Origin: Rhodoplanes sp. Z2-YC6860 | Lineage (GTDB): Bacteria > Pseudomonadota > Alphaproteobacteria > Rhizobiales > Xanthobacteraceae | Reading direction: 5' to 3' | Length of the DNA: 64,000 nucleotides | NCBI RefSeq assembly: GCF_001579845.1 | Contig: NZ_CP007440.1 | Span: 4,424,029 to 4,488,028, forward strand | Shown: positions 47,928-56,278 of the stretch, one piece after another | Layout: every line of letters begins with the position of its first letter | How positions within the stretch are numbered: position 1 is the stretch's first letter | Notes under the pieces: model-generated | What the model saw: the letters and a program-made list of their open reading frames with translations, nothing else | What the model was told of the DNA's origin: nothing | Databases searched by the model: none | Position numbers and translations under genes: made by a program

Positions 47928-48857
47928 ATGAAACTGGCGTTTTTCGACGACTTCAAACTGGGCGTGGTCACGGGCGATAAGGTCGTCGATGTGTCGGATG
48001 TGGTGAAGGACATCCCGAAACTCGGGCCGCAGGACGTGATCCGCACCGTCATCGAGCAGTGGGGCACCTACAAGGGCAAGCTCGCCGACGCCGCCGCCAA
48101 AGGGCAGGGCAAGCCGGTCTCCCAGGTCAAGTTCCGCGCGCCGCTGCCCAAGCCCGAGAACATCATCTGCATGGCGGTGAACTACATGGAGGACGGCACG
48201 CTGCCGGAGCCCGCGCCGATCAACGCCTTCATGAAGTCCCCCAGCTCGATCATCGGCGACGGCGACACCATGGTGCTGCCCGACATGCCGGCCACGATCT
48301 TCGAGGGCGAGGCCGAGTTCGCCGTGGTCATCGGCAAGAAGGCCACCCAGGTGAAGGCCGCCGACGCCATGAACTACGTGTTCGGCTACACCAACTTCAT
48401 CGACGGCTCGGCGCGCGGCGTCGTCCCGCCGACCAACGTGTTCTACCAGATGAAGTCGCGCGACACCTTCGCGCCGATCGGCCCGTATATCGTCACCGCC
48501 GACGAGATCGCCGACCCGCACAAGCTGCCGATCGTGCTGACCAACAACGGCACGGTGATGCAGAAGTTCAACTCCGACGACATGGCGCACAAGATCCCGC
48601 GCTGCATCGAGTGGGTCACCGCGATCCACACGCTGCTGCCGGGCGACATCCTCGCCACCGGCACCAATCACCGGGGCCTGAACCCGTTCATGGACGGCGA
48701 CAAGATCGAGCTCACCACCGAGGGGCTCGGCACGCTGCACATCACCGTGAGGGACGACCAGAAGCGCACCTGGGCGCGCATCACGCGCCTCAAGCACAAG
48801 GAAAGTGGCGCCGAGGGCGTGCACACCAAGCAGACCGGCGGCAAGTACGCGAAGTAG
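47928..48857 (+). CDS. fumarylacetoacetate hydrolase family protein
   Basis: A 309-residue FAH-fold enzyme, a Mg/Mn-dependent hydrolase or decarboxylase of beta-dicarbonyl compounds. Parts seen: RAPLPKPENIICMAVNYMED, metal-binding IFEGEAEFAVVIGK (Glu-x-Glu), GYTNFIDGSARG, and DILATGTNHRGLNPFMDGDK (the usual ATGTPxGVG motif altered). Family members include acylpyruvases and 2-hydroxyhepta-2,4-diene-1,7-dioate isomerase. ATG at 47928 after AGGGAGA. It lies beside a convergent BKACE gene and an FAD monooxygenase, suggesting an aromatic or keto-acid catabolic cluster. Confidence 0.88.
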   Translation: MKLAFFDDFKLGVVTGDKVVDVSDVVKDIPKLGPQDVIRTVIEQWGTYKGKLADAAAKGQGKPVSQVKFRAPLPKPENIICMAVNYMEDGTLPEPAPINAFMKSPSSIIGDGDTMVLPDMPATIFEGEAEFAVVIGKKATQVKAADAMNYVFGYTNFIDGSARGVVPPTNVFYQMKSRDTFAPIGPYIVTADEIADPHKLPIVLTNNGTVMQKFNSDDMAHKIPRCIEWVTAIHTLLPGDILATGTNHRGLNPFMDGDKIELTTEGLGTLHITVRDDQKRTWARITRLKHKESGAEGVHTKQTGGKYAK

Positions 48858-48879
48858 CCTTCCGCACGGCTCCAAAGCG

Positions 48880-48911
48880 ATGCCCGGGCCCACCGCCCGG
48901 GCATTTTCTTT
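48880..48911 (+). terminator. intrinsic terminator after the FAH-family gene
   Basis: ATGCCCGGG and CCCGGGCAT, perfect 9-base arms, then TTTTCTTTT. It sits between convergent genes and ends the plus-strand transcript. Confidence 0.88.
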
Positions 48912-48920
48912 TGAGCCTTG

Positions 48921-49805
48921 TCAGTGGTTCGCGCCGATCCCCAGCATTTTCCGCGCGTCCGCCGGCGTCGCGATCTCGTCGCCGAGAATCTGGATGATCT
49001 TGCCGGCCTTCTCGACGAGGGCCGCATTGCTCGGCGCGAGCTTGCCCTTTTCGAGATAGATGTTGTCTTCCATTCCGACCCGCGGATGGCCTCCGAGCAG
49101 CACCGCCTGCGCCACCATCGGGAATTGCCAGAGCGAGATGCCGAAGGCGAACCAGGTGCAGCCTGGCGGCAGCAGATTGCGCATATAGGTCATGGCCTCT
49201 GGCGTCGCGGGCTGACCCCACGCGATGCCGAGACAGATCTGGAACAGGCCCGGCCCCTTCACGAGACCGTCTTCGAGAAACTTCTTGGCCAGCAGCAGAT
49301 GGCCCGTCTCGAACACTTCGAGTTCGGGCGTCACGCCTGCGTCCTTGATCGACAGCGCCATGGCCTTGAGATGCGTCGGCGTGTTGACGAACACCCGGTC
49401 GCCCATGTTGAGGCTGCCCATATCGAGACTGCAGATCTCCGGGCGCAATTCCATCACGTGCTGCACGCGCTCGGCCGGGCCGCACAACACGGAGTCGGCG
49501 CTGGGCTTCGAGGGGTCCTTGTCGTCGTGATAGAAGCGCGCGCCAGGACCCGTCGTCAGGTTGATGATGACGTCGGAATTCTTTTCCCGGATGCGCTCGA
49601 CGGTTTCGCGATAGAGCGCCTTGTCCATGCTGGGCTTGGTGGTCTTGGGATCGCGCACGTGGATGTGGACGATGGCGGCCCCGGCCTTGGCGGCATCCAG
49701 GCAGGAGCTGGCGATCTGCTCCGGCGTCACCGGGACCGCCGGATTGCGCCCCGGCGTATCGGCCGAGCCGGTCACCGCGCAGGAAATCATCACTTTTCTG
49801 GCCAT
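48921..49805 (-). CDS. BKACE (beta-keto acid cleavage enzyme, DUF849) family protein
   Basis: A 294-residue zinc-dependent TIM-barrel enzyme that condenses a beta-keto acid with acetyl-CoA, as in Kce (3-keto-5-aminohexanoate cleavage). Motifs: ISCAVTGSADTPGRNPAVPV, zinc ligands in GAAIVHIHVRDPKT, INLTTGPGARF, and CLGIAWGQPATPEAM. The specific beta-keto acid cannot be read. Start at 49805 (MARKVMISC) after GGGGTGG. Convergent with the FAH gene and divergent from the PhzS-like gene. Confidence 0.9.
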   Translation of the reverse strand: MARKVMISCAVTGSADTPGRNPAVPVTPEQIASSCLDAAKAGAAIVHIHVRDPKTTKPSMDKALYRETVERIREKNSDVIINLTTGPGARFYHDDKDPSKPSADSVLCGPAERVQHVMELRPEICSLDMGSLNMGDRVFVNTPTHLKAMALSIKDAGVTPELEVFETGHLLLAKKFLEDGLVKGPGLFQICLGIAWGQPATPEAMTYMRNLLPPGCTWFAFGISLWQFPMVAQAVLLGGHPRVGMEDNIYLEKGKLAPSNAALVEKAGKIIQILGDEIATPADARKMLGIGANH

Positions 49806-49923
49806 TTTCCACCCCTTTGGACCGGTGTGCACCCGTCAACCTTGCGCCCCGGAAGTTGTTGCAGTTCCGCCCTCAAGCGGAGGATTATAAGCATGGTTTG
49901 GTTGCGTGCGTTAAGGATCGTCC

Positions 49924-51171
49924 GTGAAGGTCATCATCGTCGGCGGCGGAGTAGGCGGTCTCACCACGGCTCTGATGCTGCATGCCCGCGGCATCGACTG
50001 CGAGCTGTTCGAGCAGGCCGAGGGCATCCGTGAACTCGGCGTCGGCATCAACACGCTGCCGCACGCGATCAAGGAGCTGCAGCAGCTTGGCCTGATGGAG
50101 CGGCTGGACGCGGTCGCGATCCGCACCCACGAGCTGATCTACACCAACCGCTTCGGCCAGGAGATCTGGCGCGAGCCGCGCGGCCTCGAAGCCGGTTACG
50201 ACGTGCCGCAACTCTCGATCCATCGCGGCCGTCTGCAGGGCGTGATCTATCAGGCGGTGCGCTCGCGGCTCGGCGAAAGCCGCATCCATCTCGGCTGCCG
50301 TCTCGGCGGCTTCAAGCAGGACGAAACCGGCGTCACCGCGTATTTCTTCGATCGTGCCGGCACCCATCGCCGCACCGTGACCGGCGATGTGCTGATCGGC
50401 GCCGACGGCATCCATTCTTACGTGCGCTCCGTGCTCTATCCGAACGAAGGATCGGCCTGCTGGAACGGCGCGATGCTGTGGCGCGGCGCGATGGACTGGC
50501 CGCAATTTCTCACCGGCCGCTCGATGGTGATCGCCGGCGGCATGGCGGCCAAGCTTGTAATCTATCCGATCGGCGAGGGCGCGCGCGACGACCGCCCTCT
50601 GACCAATTGGGCCGTGCTCGTGAAGGTCGGTCCGGGCGGCGCGCCGCCCAACAAGGAAGACTGGTCCCGGCCCGGCCGTTTCGAGGACCTGATGCCGCAC
50701 GTGCAGCGCTTCCAGATCCCCTACGTCGACGCCAAGGCGCTGATCGAGGCGACGCCGGAGTTCTGGGAGTATCCGGTGTGCGACCGCGACCCGCTGCCGC
50801 GCTGGTCGCACGGACGTATCACGCTCCTCGGCGATGCCGCGCATCCGATGTACCCGGTCGGCTCGAACGGCGCCTCGCAGGCGATCCTCGACGCGCGCTG
50901 TCTCGCCGACCGCCTCGTCACCGCCGAGCACACCGTGCACGCGCTCTGGCAATACGAGCAGGAGCGGATGCCGCCGACCGCGCAAATCGTGCGCATGAAC
51001 CGGGGCGGGGGGCCGGAGGGCGTCATCGACGCGATCGAAGCGCGCGCGCCGGACGGCTTCAGCAACATCGACGACGTGCTGTCGTTCGAGGAGCGCAAGG
51101 CGATCGTGCGCGGCTACGCCGGAGCGGCGGGATTTGCCCAGAGCCAGGTCAACAAGCCCAAAGCGGCGTGA
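49924..51171 (+). CDS. FAD-dependent monooxygenase, PhzS-like
   Basis: A 415-residue flavin hydroxylase. FAD dinucleotide motif KVIIVGGGVGGLTTALMLHA at residues 2-21, GADGIHSYVRSVLYPNEG for the DG motif, and GRITLLGDAAHPMYPVGSNG for the GD motif. The pattern (LGVGINTLPHAIKELQQLGL) matches the PhzS/phenazine-type and 3-hydroxybenzoate-type subfamily often called flavin-dependent oxidoreductase. Start is GTG at 49924. A 60-base fragment of its 3' end recurs near 52831-52892. Confidence 0.88.
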   Translation: MKVIIVGGGVGGLTTALMLHARGIDCELFEQAEGIRELGVGINTLPHAIKELQQLGLMERLDAVAIRTHELIYTNRFGQEIWREPRGLEAGYDVPQLSIHRGRLQGVIYQAVRSRLGESRIHLGCRLGGFKQDETGVTAYFFDRAGTHRRTVTGDVLIGADGIHSYVRSVLYPNEGSACWNGAMLWRGAMDWPQFLTGRSMVIAGGMAAKLVIYPIGEGARDDRPLTNWAVLVKVGPGGAPPNKEDWSRPGRFEDLMPHVQRFQIPYVDAKALIEATPEFWEYPVCDRDPLPRWSHGRITLLGDAAHPMYPVGSNGASQAILDARCLADRLVTAEHTVHALWQYEQERMPPTAQIVRMNRGGGPEGVIDAIEARAPDGFSNIDDVLSFEERKAIVRGYAGAAGFAQSQVNKPKAA

Positions 51172-51286
51172 GCCCCGCGCGGTTCCTCGACCCAGCGGCC
51201 CCCAATAGACGAAACACGGTCGCGTGACGCCCGGAACGACCTCGCCTCCCATGTGTTCAATGACACAGCAGAGGCGAGGAACGACC

Positions 51287-51487
51287 ATGAGCAGCCACGA
51301 CGAATACCGGCGGAACGCCGAACAAGCCCAGCAGATGGCCGATTGCGTGTTCTCTGAGGAGGACAAGGCATCGTGGCGCAAGATCGCAGCCGGTTGGGAA
51401 AATCTCCTGGGCGCCCAGCCGGCAGCGAATGCCGGCGGCAAGCAGCAATTGGGCCATCGGGCTCAGGCACTTAAGCCAAGACGGTAG
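51287..51487 (+). CDS. small soluble protein, unknown (66 aa)
   Basis: A 66-residue hydrophilic protein: HDEYRRNAEQAQQMADCVFS followed by EEDKASWRKIAAGWENLL. GAGGA 6-10 bases before the ATG. The pattern of a helix, then acidic turn, then Trp-containing helix is shared with the neighbouring 63-residue protein, suggesting a small paralogous family common in Rhizobiales. Function unknown. Confidence 0.6.
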   Translation: MSSHDEYRRNAEQAQQMADCVFSEEDKASWRKIAAGWENLLGAQPAANAGGKQQLGHRAQALKPRR

Positions 51488-51589
51488 GCCTCCGGCGCGT
51501 CGCTCCGGAAAAACTTTTGGCGACCCGGAACCAATTGTCAGCGACCTGGTTTATCGAGCGGTACTCACACCACTTCAAACTTTCAAACC

Positions 51590-51637
51590 CGCCACGGCGC
51601 GCCCCCAATCCCCCGATAGCGCCGTGGCGGTTTTTTT
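51590..51637 (+). terminator. strong intrinsic terminator
   Basis: CGCCACGGCGC and GCGCCGTGGCG are perfect 11-base arms around an 18-base loop, followed by G and seven T. It ends transcription about 100 bases past the 66-residue protein gene. Confidence 0.9.
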
Positions 51638-51857
51638 ATTTGCCGCGCTGCCCCCGATTTGATCGTCCCATAACGATCCTTCCGATGGCGCGCCAGCGCT
51701 GCGTCCAGGCTCTCTCCGCATCCCGATGTCACGGCGAAATGCTGCGCCGCGAGACTGCAATTGTTTCCTGCATGAGTCTCACAACCGACAGACGGCCAAG
51801 TCAGATTTTGAAACAGTCTGTGTAGGCGAAGAACCAACAAAAAATATGGGGTGTGTC

Positions 51858-52049
51858 ATGTTGCAGAAGACACAGGAAGACGTGGCGTACTGCTACCAGC
51901 GCGCCGAAGAGTCGCGGCGCATGCGGACGAAAGAAACCGACCCCGCACGGCAGCAGGAGTACGCCAATATGGAAGCCCGGTGGATCAAGCTTGCGATCAG
52001 CTACCAGTTCGCCGCGCAGATGAACACCTATCACGAAGACATCCGTTAG
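51858..52049 (+). CDS. small soluble protein, unknown (63 aa)
   Basis: A 63-residue hydrophilic helical protein: QEDVAYCYQRAEESRRMRTK, then QEYANMEARWIKLAISYQFA. It has the same layout as the 66-residue protein at 51287 (a tyrosine-containing helix, linker, Trp helix). ATG at 51858 after GGGGTGTG. Not recognised. Confidence 0.55.
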   Translation: MLQKTQEDVAYCYQRAEESRRMRTKETDPARQQEYANMEARWIKLAISYQFAAQMNTYHEDIR

Positions 52050-52170
52050 CGCGTCGATCGTCGAGGCCGCAGCAGATCGCTGCGCGATGGCGCGCCGCGA
52101 ACGCGCCTCGCGGACAAGCCCTCTCCAGATTCGCTTGTCGAATAACTCGCGCAACACCATCAACAAGGTG

Positions 52171-52282
52171 GTCGTCACCCCCGGGCTTGACCCGGGGGCC
52201 CATGCGGTGACGCAACGACGACGCTCTTACGACTGCCTTCTCGGCAGCCGCTCATGGATTGCCGGTCAAGCCCGGCAATGAC
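52171..52282. repeat. intergenic palindromic repeat unit(s)
   Basis: Two related short inverted repeats: CCCCCGGGCTTGACCCGGGGG (left) and GATTGCCGGTCAAGCCCGGCAATGAC (right), sharing the core GGGCTTGACCCGG/CCGGTCAAGCCCGG. This core is the element I know from many intergenic sites in Bradyrhizobium-like genomes. It lies downstream of the 63-residue protein gene. Confidence 0.7.
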
Positions 52283-52389
52283 ACCGCCTTTTGGGTTGGC
52301 GGCAGTGGCATTCTGATTCAATTGTCAAACAGCCTCGCGCTTTCGCGCATCCCATCAACATCCATACGGGCGTGATTCATCGGCCCCTT

Positions 52390-52830
52390 CAGATCAGGCG
52401 CGGGGCCAGCGCCTCTATTCTTCCTTGCCCCTCACATGCGTGAGGGCGCGGAGCGCCGGTTGGCGCTACGTGGTCGTCGGCACCCTTGGGAGGTGCCGCG
52501 GGCTTTGCGAAGCCCGCTCGCCTCCCGGCGCTCCACTTGTGGCGATTTATTGCGAGGCCACCGTTCGAGATTCGATCGGACCGGCTGGGCTTTCGCCCAC
52601 CATGCTCCAGGGGGCATTTGCGCCCGCTTTCACCCGACCGCGCCCTGCCACTGAAGGCGGCCCCCTCATCGGGGACGGACGATGACCGCGCACCCTGGGA
52701 CGTGGTCACGAGCCACGCCTGCAGGCGCCACACCCCGCTCCGCCAAATAGACGTCTCTAGATGACGCCCTCAGTGAGCGAGGCAAATTCGCGTCTACTCG
52801 TGATTTGCGAAAAACGCAAACGAAGCGTGC
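52390..52830. repeat. non-coding GC-rich block, probably a dispersed repeat
   Basis: About 440 bases without a credible gene although many short frames are open in both directions. It contains stacked inverted repeats (GCCCCTCACATGCGTGAGGGC; GCGGGCTTTGCGAAGCCCGC; GGGGGCATTTGCGCCC) and the AT-rich phrase GATTTGCGAAAAACGCAAAC at its right end. The phrases recall a repeated intergenic block in related genomes whose spurious open frames are often annotated as proteins. That recollection is not verified. Confidence 0.45.
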
Positions 52831-52892
52831 GCCGGACGGTTTCAGCAACATCGGCGAGGTGCTGTTGTTCGCGGAGGTCATCGTGCGCAGCT
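52831..52892 (+). pseudogene. short remnant of the PhzS-like gene 3' region
   Basis: The bases coding GCGCCGGACGGTTTCAGCAA and the following positions match 51045-51117 of the PhzS-like gene (product APDGFSNIDDVLSFEE), then diverge by a small deletion and end at TAG. About 60 bases at roughly 80 percent identity by eye. It is too short to encode anything and marks a partial duplication or a second, lost paralogue. Confidence 0.7.
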
Positions 52893-52949
52893 AGGCGTCG
52901 ATCCCCCGGAGCCGGGTCAACAGGATAAAGGTCGCATGAACCCGCGACG

Positions 52950-53447
52950 CTACGGCGCGTTCGACAACCCGGCCAGCGCCTCCTTCACGGCATCGACCAG
53001 CCGGCCCATCGAATAGGGCTTTTGCAGCCAGCCGAGCGGCTCTGCGGGCGCGGCGCGGCTGCGCGCCAGCGCATCCGAATGGGCGCTGGCGAACAGCGAG
53101 CGGATGCCTTGGTCGCGGTAAATCGCAATCGCGGTGTCGATGCCGTCGCGGGGACCGACGAGACGGATGTCCATCAGGATCAGCGCCGGCTTCTGCGACC
53201 TCGCGAGCGCGATGGCTGTGTCGGCGGTCTCGGCCACGCCGACCACGTCGAAACCGGCATCGAGCAGCGCCGCCTCGACATCCGAGGCCACCAGGAAATC
53301 ATCCTCGACGATCAGGATCCTTGCCGGCGCCTCAGGCTGCATGGCTGAGCCGGTCGCATCGTCACGGGCGAACGCCAGCCGCGGCTTGGCGGCGGGGCGC
53401 AGAGCCTGCGAATTGTGTCTTGGCAGCGGAGCGGTTTCCGAACTCAC
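52950..53447 (-). CDS. single-domain response regulator (receiver)
   Basis: A 165-residue protein with one CheY-like receiver domain (about 42-160) and no output domain. Acidic pocket EDD at 48-50, phospho-acceptor Asp93 (LILMDIRL), Ser/Thr switch in SLFASAHSDA and Lys in LGWLQKPYSM. The GTG at 53447 overlaps the stop of the histidine kinase gene by 4 bases (GTGA), so it is translationally coupled. A shorter start at an internal ATG (MQPEAPARILIVEDD, 53342) is also possible. Probably receives phosphate from that kinase or acts as a phosphate sink. Confidence 0.87.
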   Translation of the reverse strand: MSSETAPLPRHNSQALRPAAKPRLAFARDDATGSAMQPEAPARILIVEDDFLVASDVEAALLDAGFDVVGVAETADTAIALARSQKPALILMDIRLVGPRDGIDTAIAIYRDQGIRSLFASAHSDALARSRAAPAEPLGWLQKPYSMGRLVDAVKEALAGLSNAP

Positions 53448-56104
53448 CCTGTGCCGCTCCGCGTGAATTCGATGCTGGCGCGCGCGATTGGCGTGCGGCT
53501 CGTCGTGAAGGTGCCGCCAAGCTGACGGACCAGACCCTGGACCAGCGCGAGCCCCGACGAGCGGCTTTTGATTTGCTCCAGATCGAAGCCGGGACCGCCG
53601 TCTTCCACGTCGAGCACGCAGGTGTCGCCGCGGGTCTTGAATGTCACCCGGATGGTGCCGCGATCGCGGCCTTGCAGCCCGTGCTTGACGGCATTGGTCA
53701 GAAGCTCGTTGATGGCAAGCGCGAGCGGCATAGCCGTATCATTGTCAAGCTCGATCGGGGCCGCCTCGCAGGCGACGTGCACTCCCGGCGGGAAAGCGTG
53801 GCGCGCCGTTTCGCAGACGGCGGCAACGAATTCCGGCGCGCTGAAACGCGTGGCGGCTGTGGTCTGATAAAGCACACGCTGCGCCGCAGCCATCGCGGCG
53901 ATCCGGCCCGACGCCTCCTGCAGCACCTCGCGCGCCTCCACCGAGTTCGCGCGCCGCGCCGAGGCCGACAGCAGCGACTGCAGCATCTGCATGTTGTTCT
54001 TAACCCGGTGATTGAGCTCGTAAAGCAGCACGCGCTGTTGCGACTCGGCGTCCTTGCGCTGGCTCACGTCGACCAGGATGTTGATGGCGCCGACAACCTT
54101 GCCGTCGGCGTCGCGGATCGGCGTCGGGTAGGGGATGAACGGCACGCGCGTGCCGTTCGGCCGCTCGGCCAGGGCCTCGACATTACGAACCTCACGACCT
54201 TCCCGGAGCGCGATGGCCATCGGACACTGATCGTGCGGCATCGGCGTGCCGTCCGGCCAGTACAGCTTCCAGGTCACGCACCACTGATCCGTGCCCAATT
54301 CCGGCCGCCGGCCGGCAAGCTCCACGGCGGGCTCGTTGAAGTAAGTGATCCGGCCCTCGGCGTCGGTGGTGTAGATCGCCACCGGAATCGCCGTCAGCAG
54401 ATCGTGAAGCGTGCGCTCGCTGTCGCGAAGCTTGATTTCGGACAGCCTCCGCTCGGTGATGTCACGGGCGATCTTGGAGGCGCCGATGATGTGGCCTGCG
54501 GGATCGCGGATCGGCGAGATCGTCAGCGAGATGTCGATCAGCCCGCCGTCCTTGCGCCGGCGTATCGTCTCGAAGTGCTCGACACGCTCGCCGCTGCGGA
54601 TGCGGCGCAAGATTTCCGGCTCTTCGTCCAGCCGGTCGTTCGGGATCAGGATGGTCACCGGCTTGCCCACGGCCTCCGCCGCCGTATAGCCGAACAGGCG
54701 CTCCGCACCACGATTCCAGGTGGCGATAACGCCGTTCAGATCCTTGCTGACGATGGCGTCGTCCGAGGACTCCACGATGGCGGCAAGCTGGAGCGCGGAG
54801 CGCTGCTCCCGCATGCGTTCGACGCTGAAGCCGACATGCCACACGATCGTGCGTACCACGTCGATCTCTTCGCGGCTGAAGGCGTGCAGCGCGTCGTAGT
54901 AGAGCATGAACTTACCGAGGAGCCGCCAGCCGTCGAGCAGCGGCACGAAGGCCAGCGACTGGATGCCTTCGGCCAGCACCGCCTTCTTGAGATCGTCCGG
55001 CAGATCGGATCGTCCGACATCGTCGATGCAGACGGGCAGGGGATTGCGCGTCTCGCTCGACCATGGCGAGTGGCCCTCGACCGCGCTGCGATAGCCGTCC
55101 GACAGGTTCCGCCAGGCGACGAAGCGCATCACCTTCGCCTCATCGAACAGAAGCACCGAACTCCGTGAGCAGCCCAGCGCCCGCGTCACGGCGTCCATGG
55201 CCGCGCCATACACGTCCTCGAGCGAGGTTGCGTGCTGCAATGCCGCCGTGAGCGCATGCAGCGCCGCCTGCTGCTGCGCGTATCTGGCCATCCGCGCTTC
55301 GGCCTGCTTGCGCGCTGTGATGTCCTGCTGGACCCGGACCGCATAGAGGAAGCGGCCCTGGCCGTCGGTCACGCTTCGCGACGTGACGCTTGCCCAGCGC
55401 TGGCTGCCATCGGGCCGTTGGAAGCGCTTTTCCAGCGAGTAGCCTTCGATCTCGCCGGCGACCTGACGGGCGTACTGGGCCCGGTCGGTGATCGCGTCGT
55501 CGGGATGGGTGAGGTCGAATAAACTCCGACCGAGCAACTCCTGCTCGCGGTAGCCGAGCAACTGGCCGACTTGCTTGTTTACGCGCAGGAGCCGACCTTC
55601 GGCATCGATCTCGACGATACCGACGCCTGCCGCCTCGTAGGTGGCGGCGAGCCGGCTCGTACCTTGAGGGGGATGCTCGAAGGTCTCGTGGAAGCAGCCG
55701 ATCGCCCCGAGCAGGACGCCGCCGTCGTCCTCGACCGGGTCCGCATGCATCGTGATCCGGAGCCGCCTGCCGTCCAGCCGCTCGATTTCCCCTTGTGCGC
55801 CGCGCACCGGGACGCGGGTCTGAAGCACCTTGGCCATCGGCCATTCCAAGCGCGGGATCAGCCTGCCGTCGAGGTAGAACGAATGGCAGCCGCTATAAAG
55901 TTCGCCGGCATCGCCCAGCTTTGGGAAGCGGCCCCACAGGTCCGCGGCGCGTTTGTTGAACCAGAGCAGCCGGCCGTCGGCCGCGCAGGCATAGGCAGCA
56001 ACCGGCAGGAGATCCACGAACTCCTGGGGCGCATTGAAAAGAGAAGCGGGGTCAGGAAGGGGAGCGGTCGGATTTGCAGATATCGCCAAGGTCTCGACTG
56101 CCAT
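53444..56104 (-). CDS. multi-PAS/GAF sensor histidine kinase (HisKA_2 type)
   Basis: An 886-residue soluble sensor kinase with no membrane segment. Order: PAS (about 25-150), PAS with PAC (155-270), GAF (285-430; ATSLEDVYGAAMDAVTRALG), PAS (435-555; VIATWNRGAERLFGYTAAEA), PAS (560-690; YWPDGTPMPHDQCPMA). The phospho-acceptor His lies in ELNHRVKNNMQMLQSLLSAS (about 700), with N box ALAINELLTNAVKHGL and G boxes DGGPGFD and SSGLALVQGL. This is the HisKA_2/HWE-like type common in alphaproteobacterial stress and light sensing. An EcfG promoter lies upstream and a receiver gene overlaps its end. Confidence 0.92.
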   Translation of the reverse strand: MAVETLAISANPTAPLPDPASLFNAPQEFVDLLPVAAYACAADGRLLWFNKRAADLWGRFPKLGDAGELYSGCHSFYLDGRLIPRLEWPMAKVLQTRVPVRGAQGEIERLDGRRLRITMHADPVEDDGGVLLGAIGCFHETFEHPPQGTSRLAATYEAAGVGIVEIDAEGRLLRVNKQVGQLLGYREQELLGRSLFDLTHPDDAITDRAQYARQVAGEIEGYSLEKRFQRPDGSQRWASVTSRSVTDGQGRFLYAVRVQQDITARKQAEARMARYAQQQAALHALTAALQHATSLEDVYGAAMDAVTRALGCSRSSVLLFDEAKVMRFVAWRNLSDGYRSAVEGHSPWSSETRNPLPVCIDDVGRSDLPDDLKKAVLAEGIQSLAFVPLLDGWRLLGKFMLYYDALHAFSREEIDVVRTIVWHVGFSVERMREQRSALQLAAIVESSDDAIVSKDLNGVIATWNRGAERLFGYTAAEAVGKPVTILIPNDRLDEEPEILRRIRSGERVEHFETIRRRKDGGLIDISLTISPIRDPAGHIIGASKIARDITERRLSEIKLRDSERTLHDLLTAIPVAIYTTDAEGRITYFNEPAVELAGRRPELGTDQWCVTWKLYWPDGTPMPHDQCPMAIALREGREVRNVEALAERPNGTRVPFIPYPTPIRDADGKVVGAINILVDVSQRKDAESQQRVLLYELNHRVKNNMQMLQSLLSASARRANSVEAREVLQEASGRIAAMAAAQRVLYQTTAATRFSAPEFVAAVCETARHAFPPGVHVACEAAPIELDNDTAMPLALAINELLTNAVKHGLQGRDRGTIRVTFKTRGDTCVLDVEDGGPGFDLEQIKSRSSGLALVQGLVRQLGGTFTTSRTPIARASIEFTRSGTG

Positions 56105-56171
56105 CTCACGTCCCGCGCCGCCACACTGTCCCGAGGAATTCCCTTAGGTAAACGACCCCTCGAAACGTTCA

Positions 56172-56196
56172 AACGCTTCATGCAGCGAATGGTTCC
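56172..56196 (-). promoter_or_regulatory. EcfG-type general stress promoter ahead of the sensor kinase
   Basis: On the minus strand GGAAC (56196-56192), 16 bases, then CGTT (56075-position pair at 56175-56172): an exact match to the alphaproteobacterial EcfG/RpoE2 consensus GGAAC-N16/17-CGTT. It lies about 70 bases upstream of the kinase start. It implies induction by the PhyR-NepR-EcfG general stress response. Confidence 0.7.
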
Positions 56197-56278
56197 GGGG
56201 GCGCTCGGCCCGGACAATCCTGCCGACGGTCCTAGGGCCGCTTTCTATCTCACCCTTTTTAAGGAGGTAAGGCCCAGC

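Noticed and set aside
52404-52764. Several overlapping 60-115 codon open frames in the block after the 63-residue protein
   Set aside because: Composition is low complexity and hairpin-rich, frames overlap on both strands, and no start has a good ribosome-binding site. Treated as a non-coding repeat.
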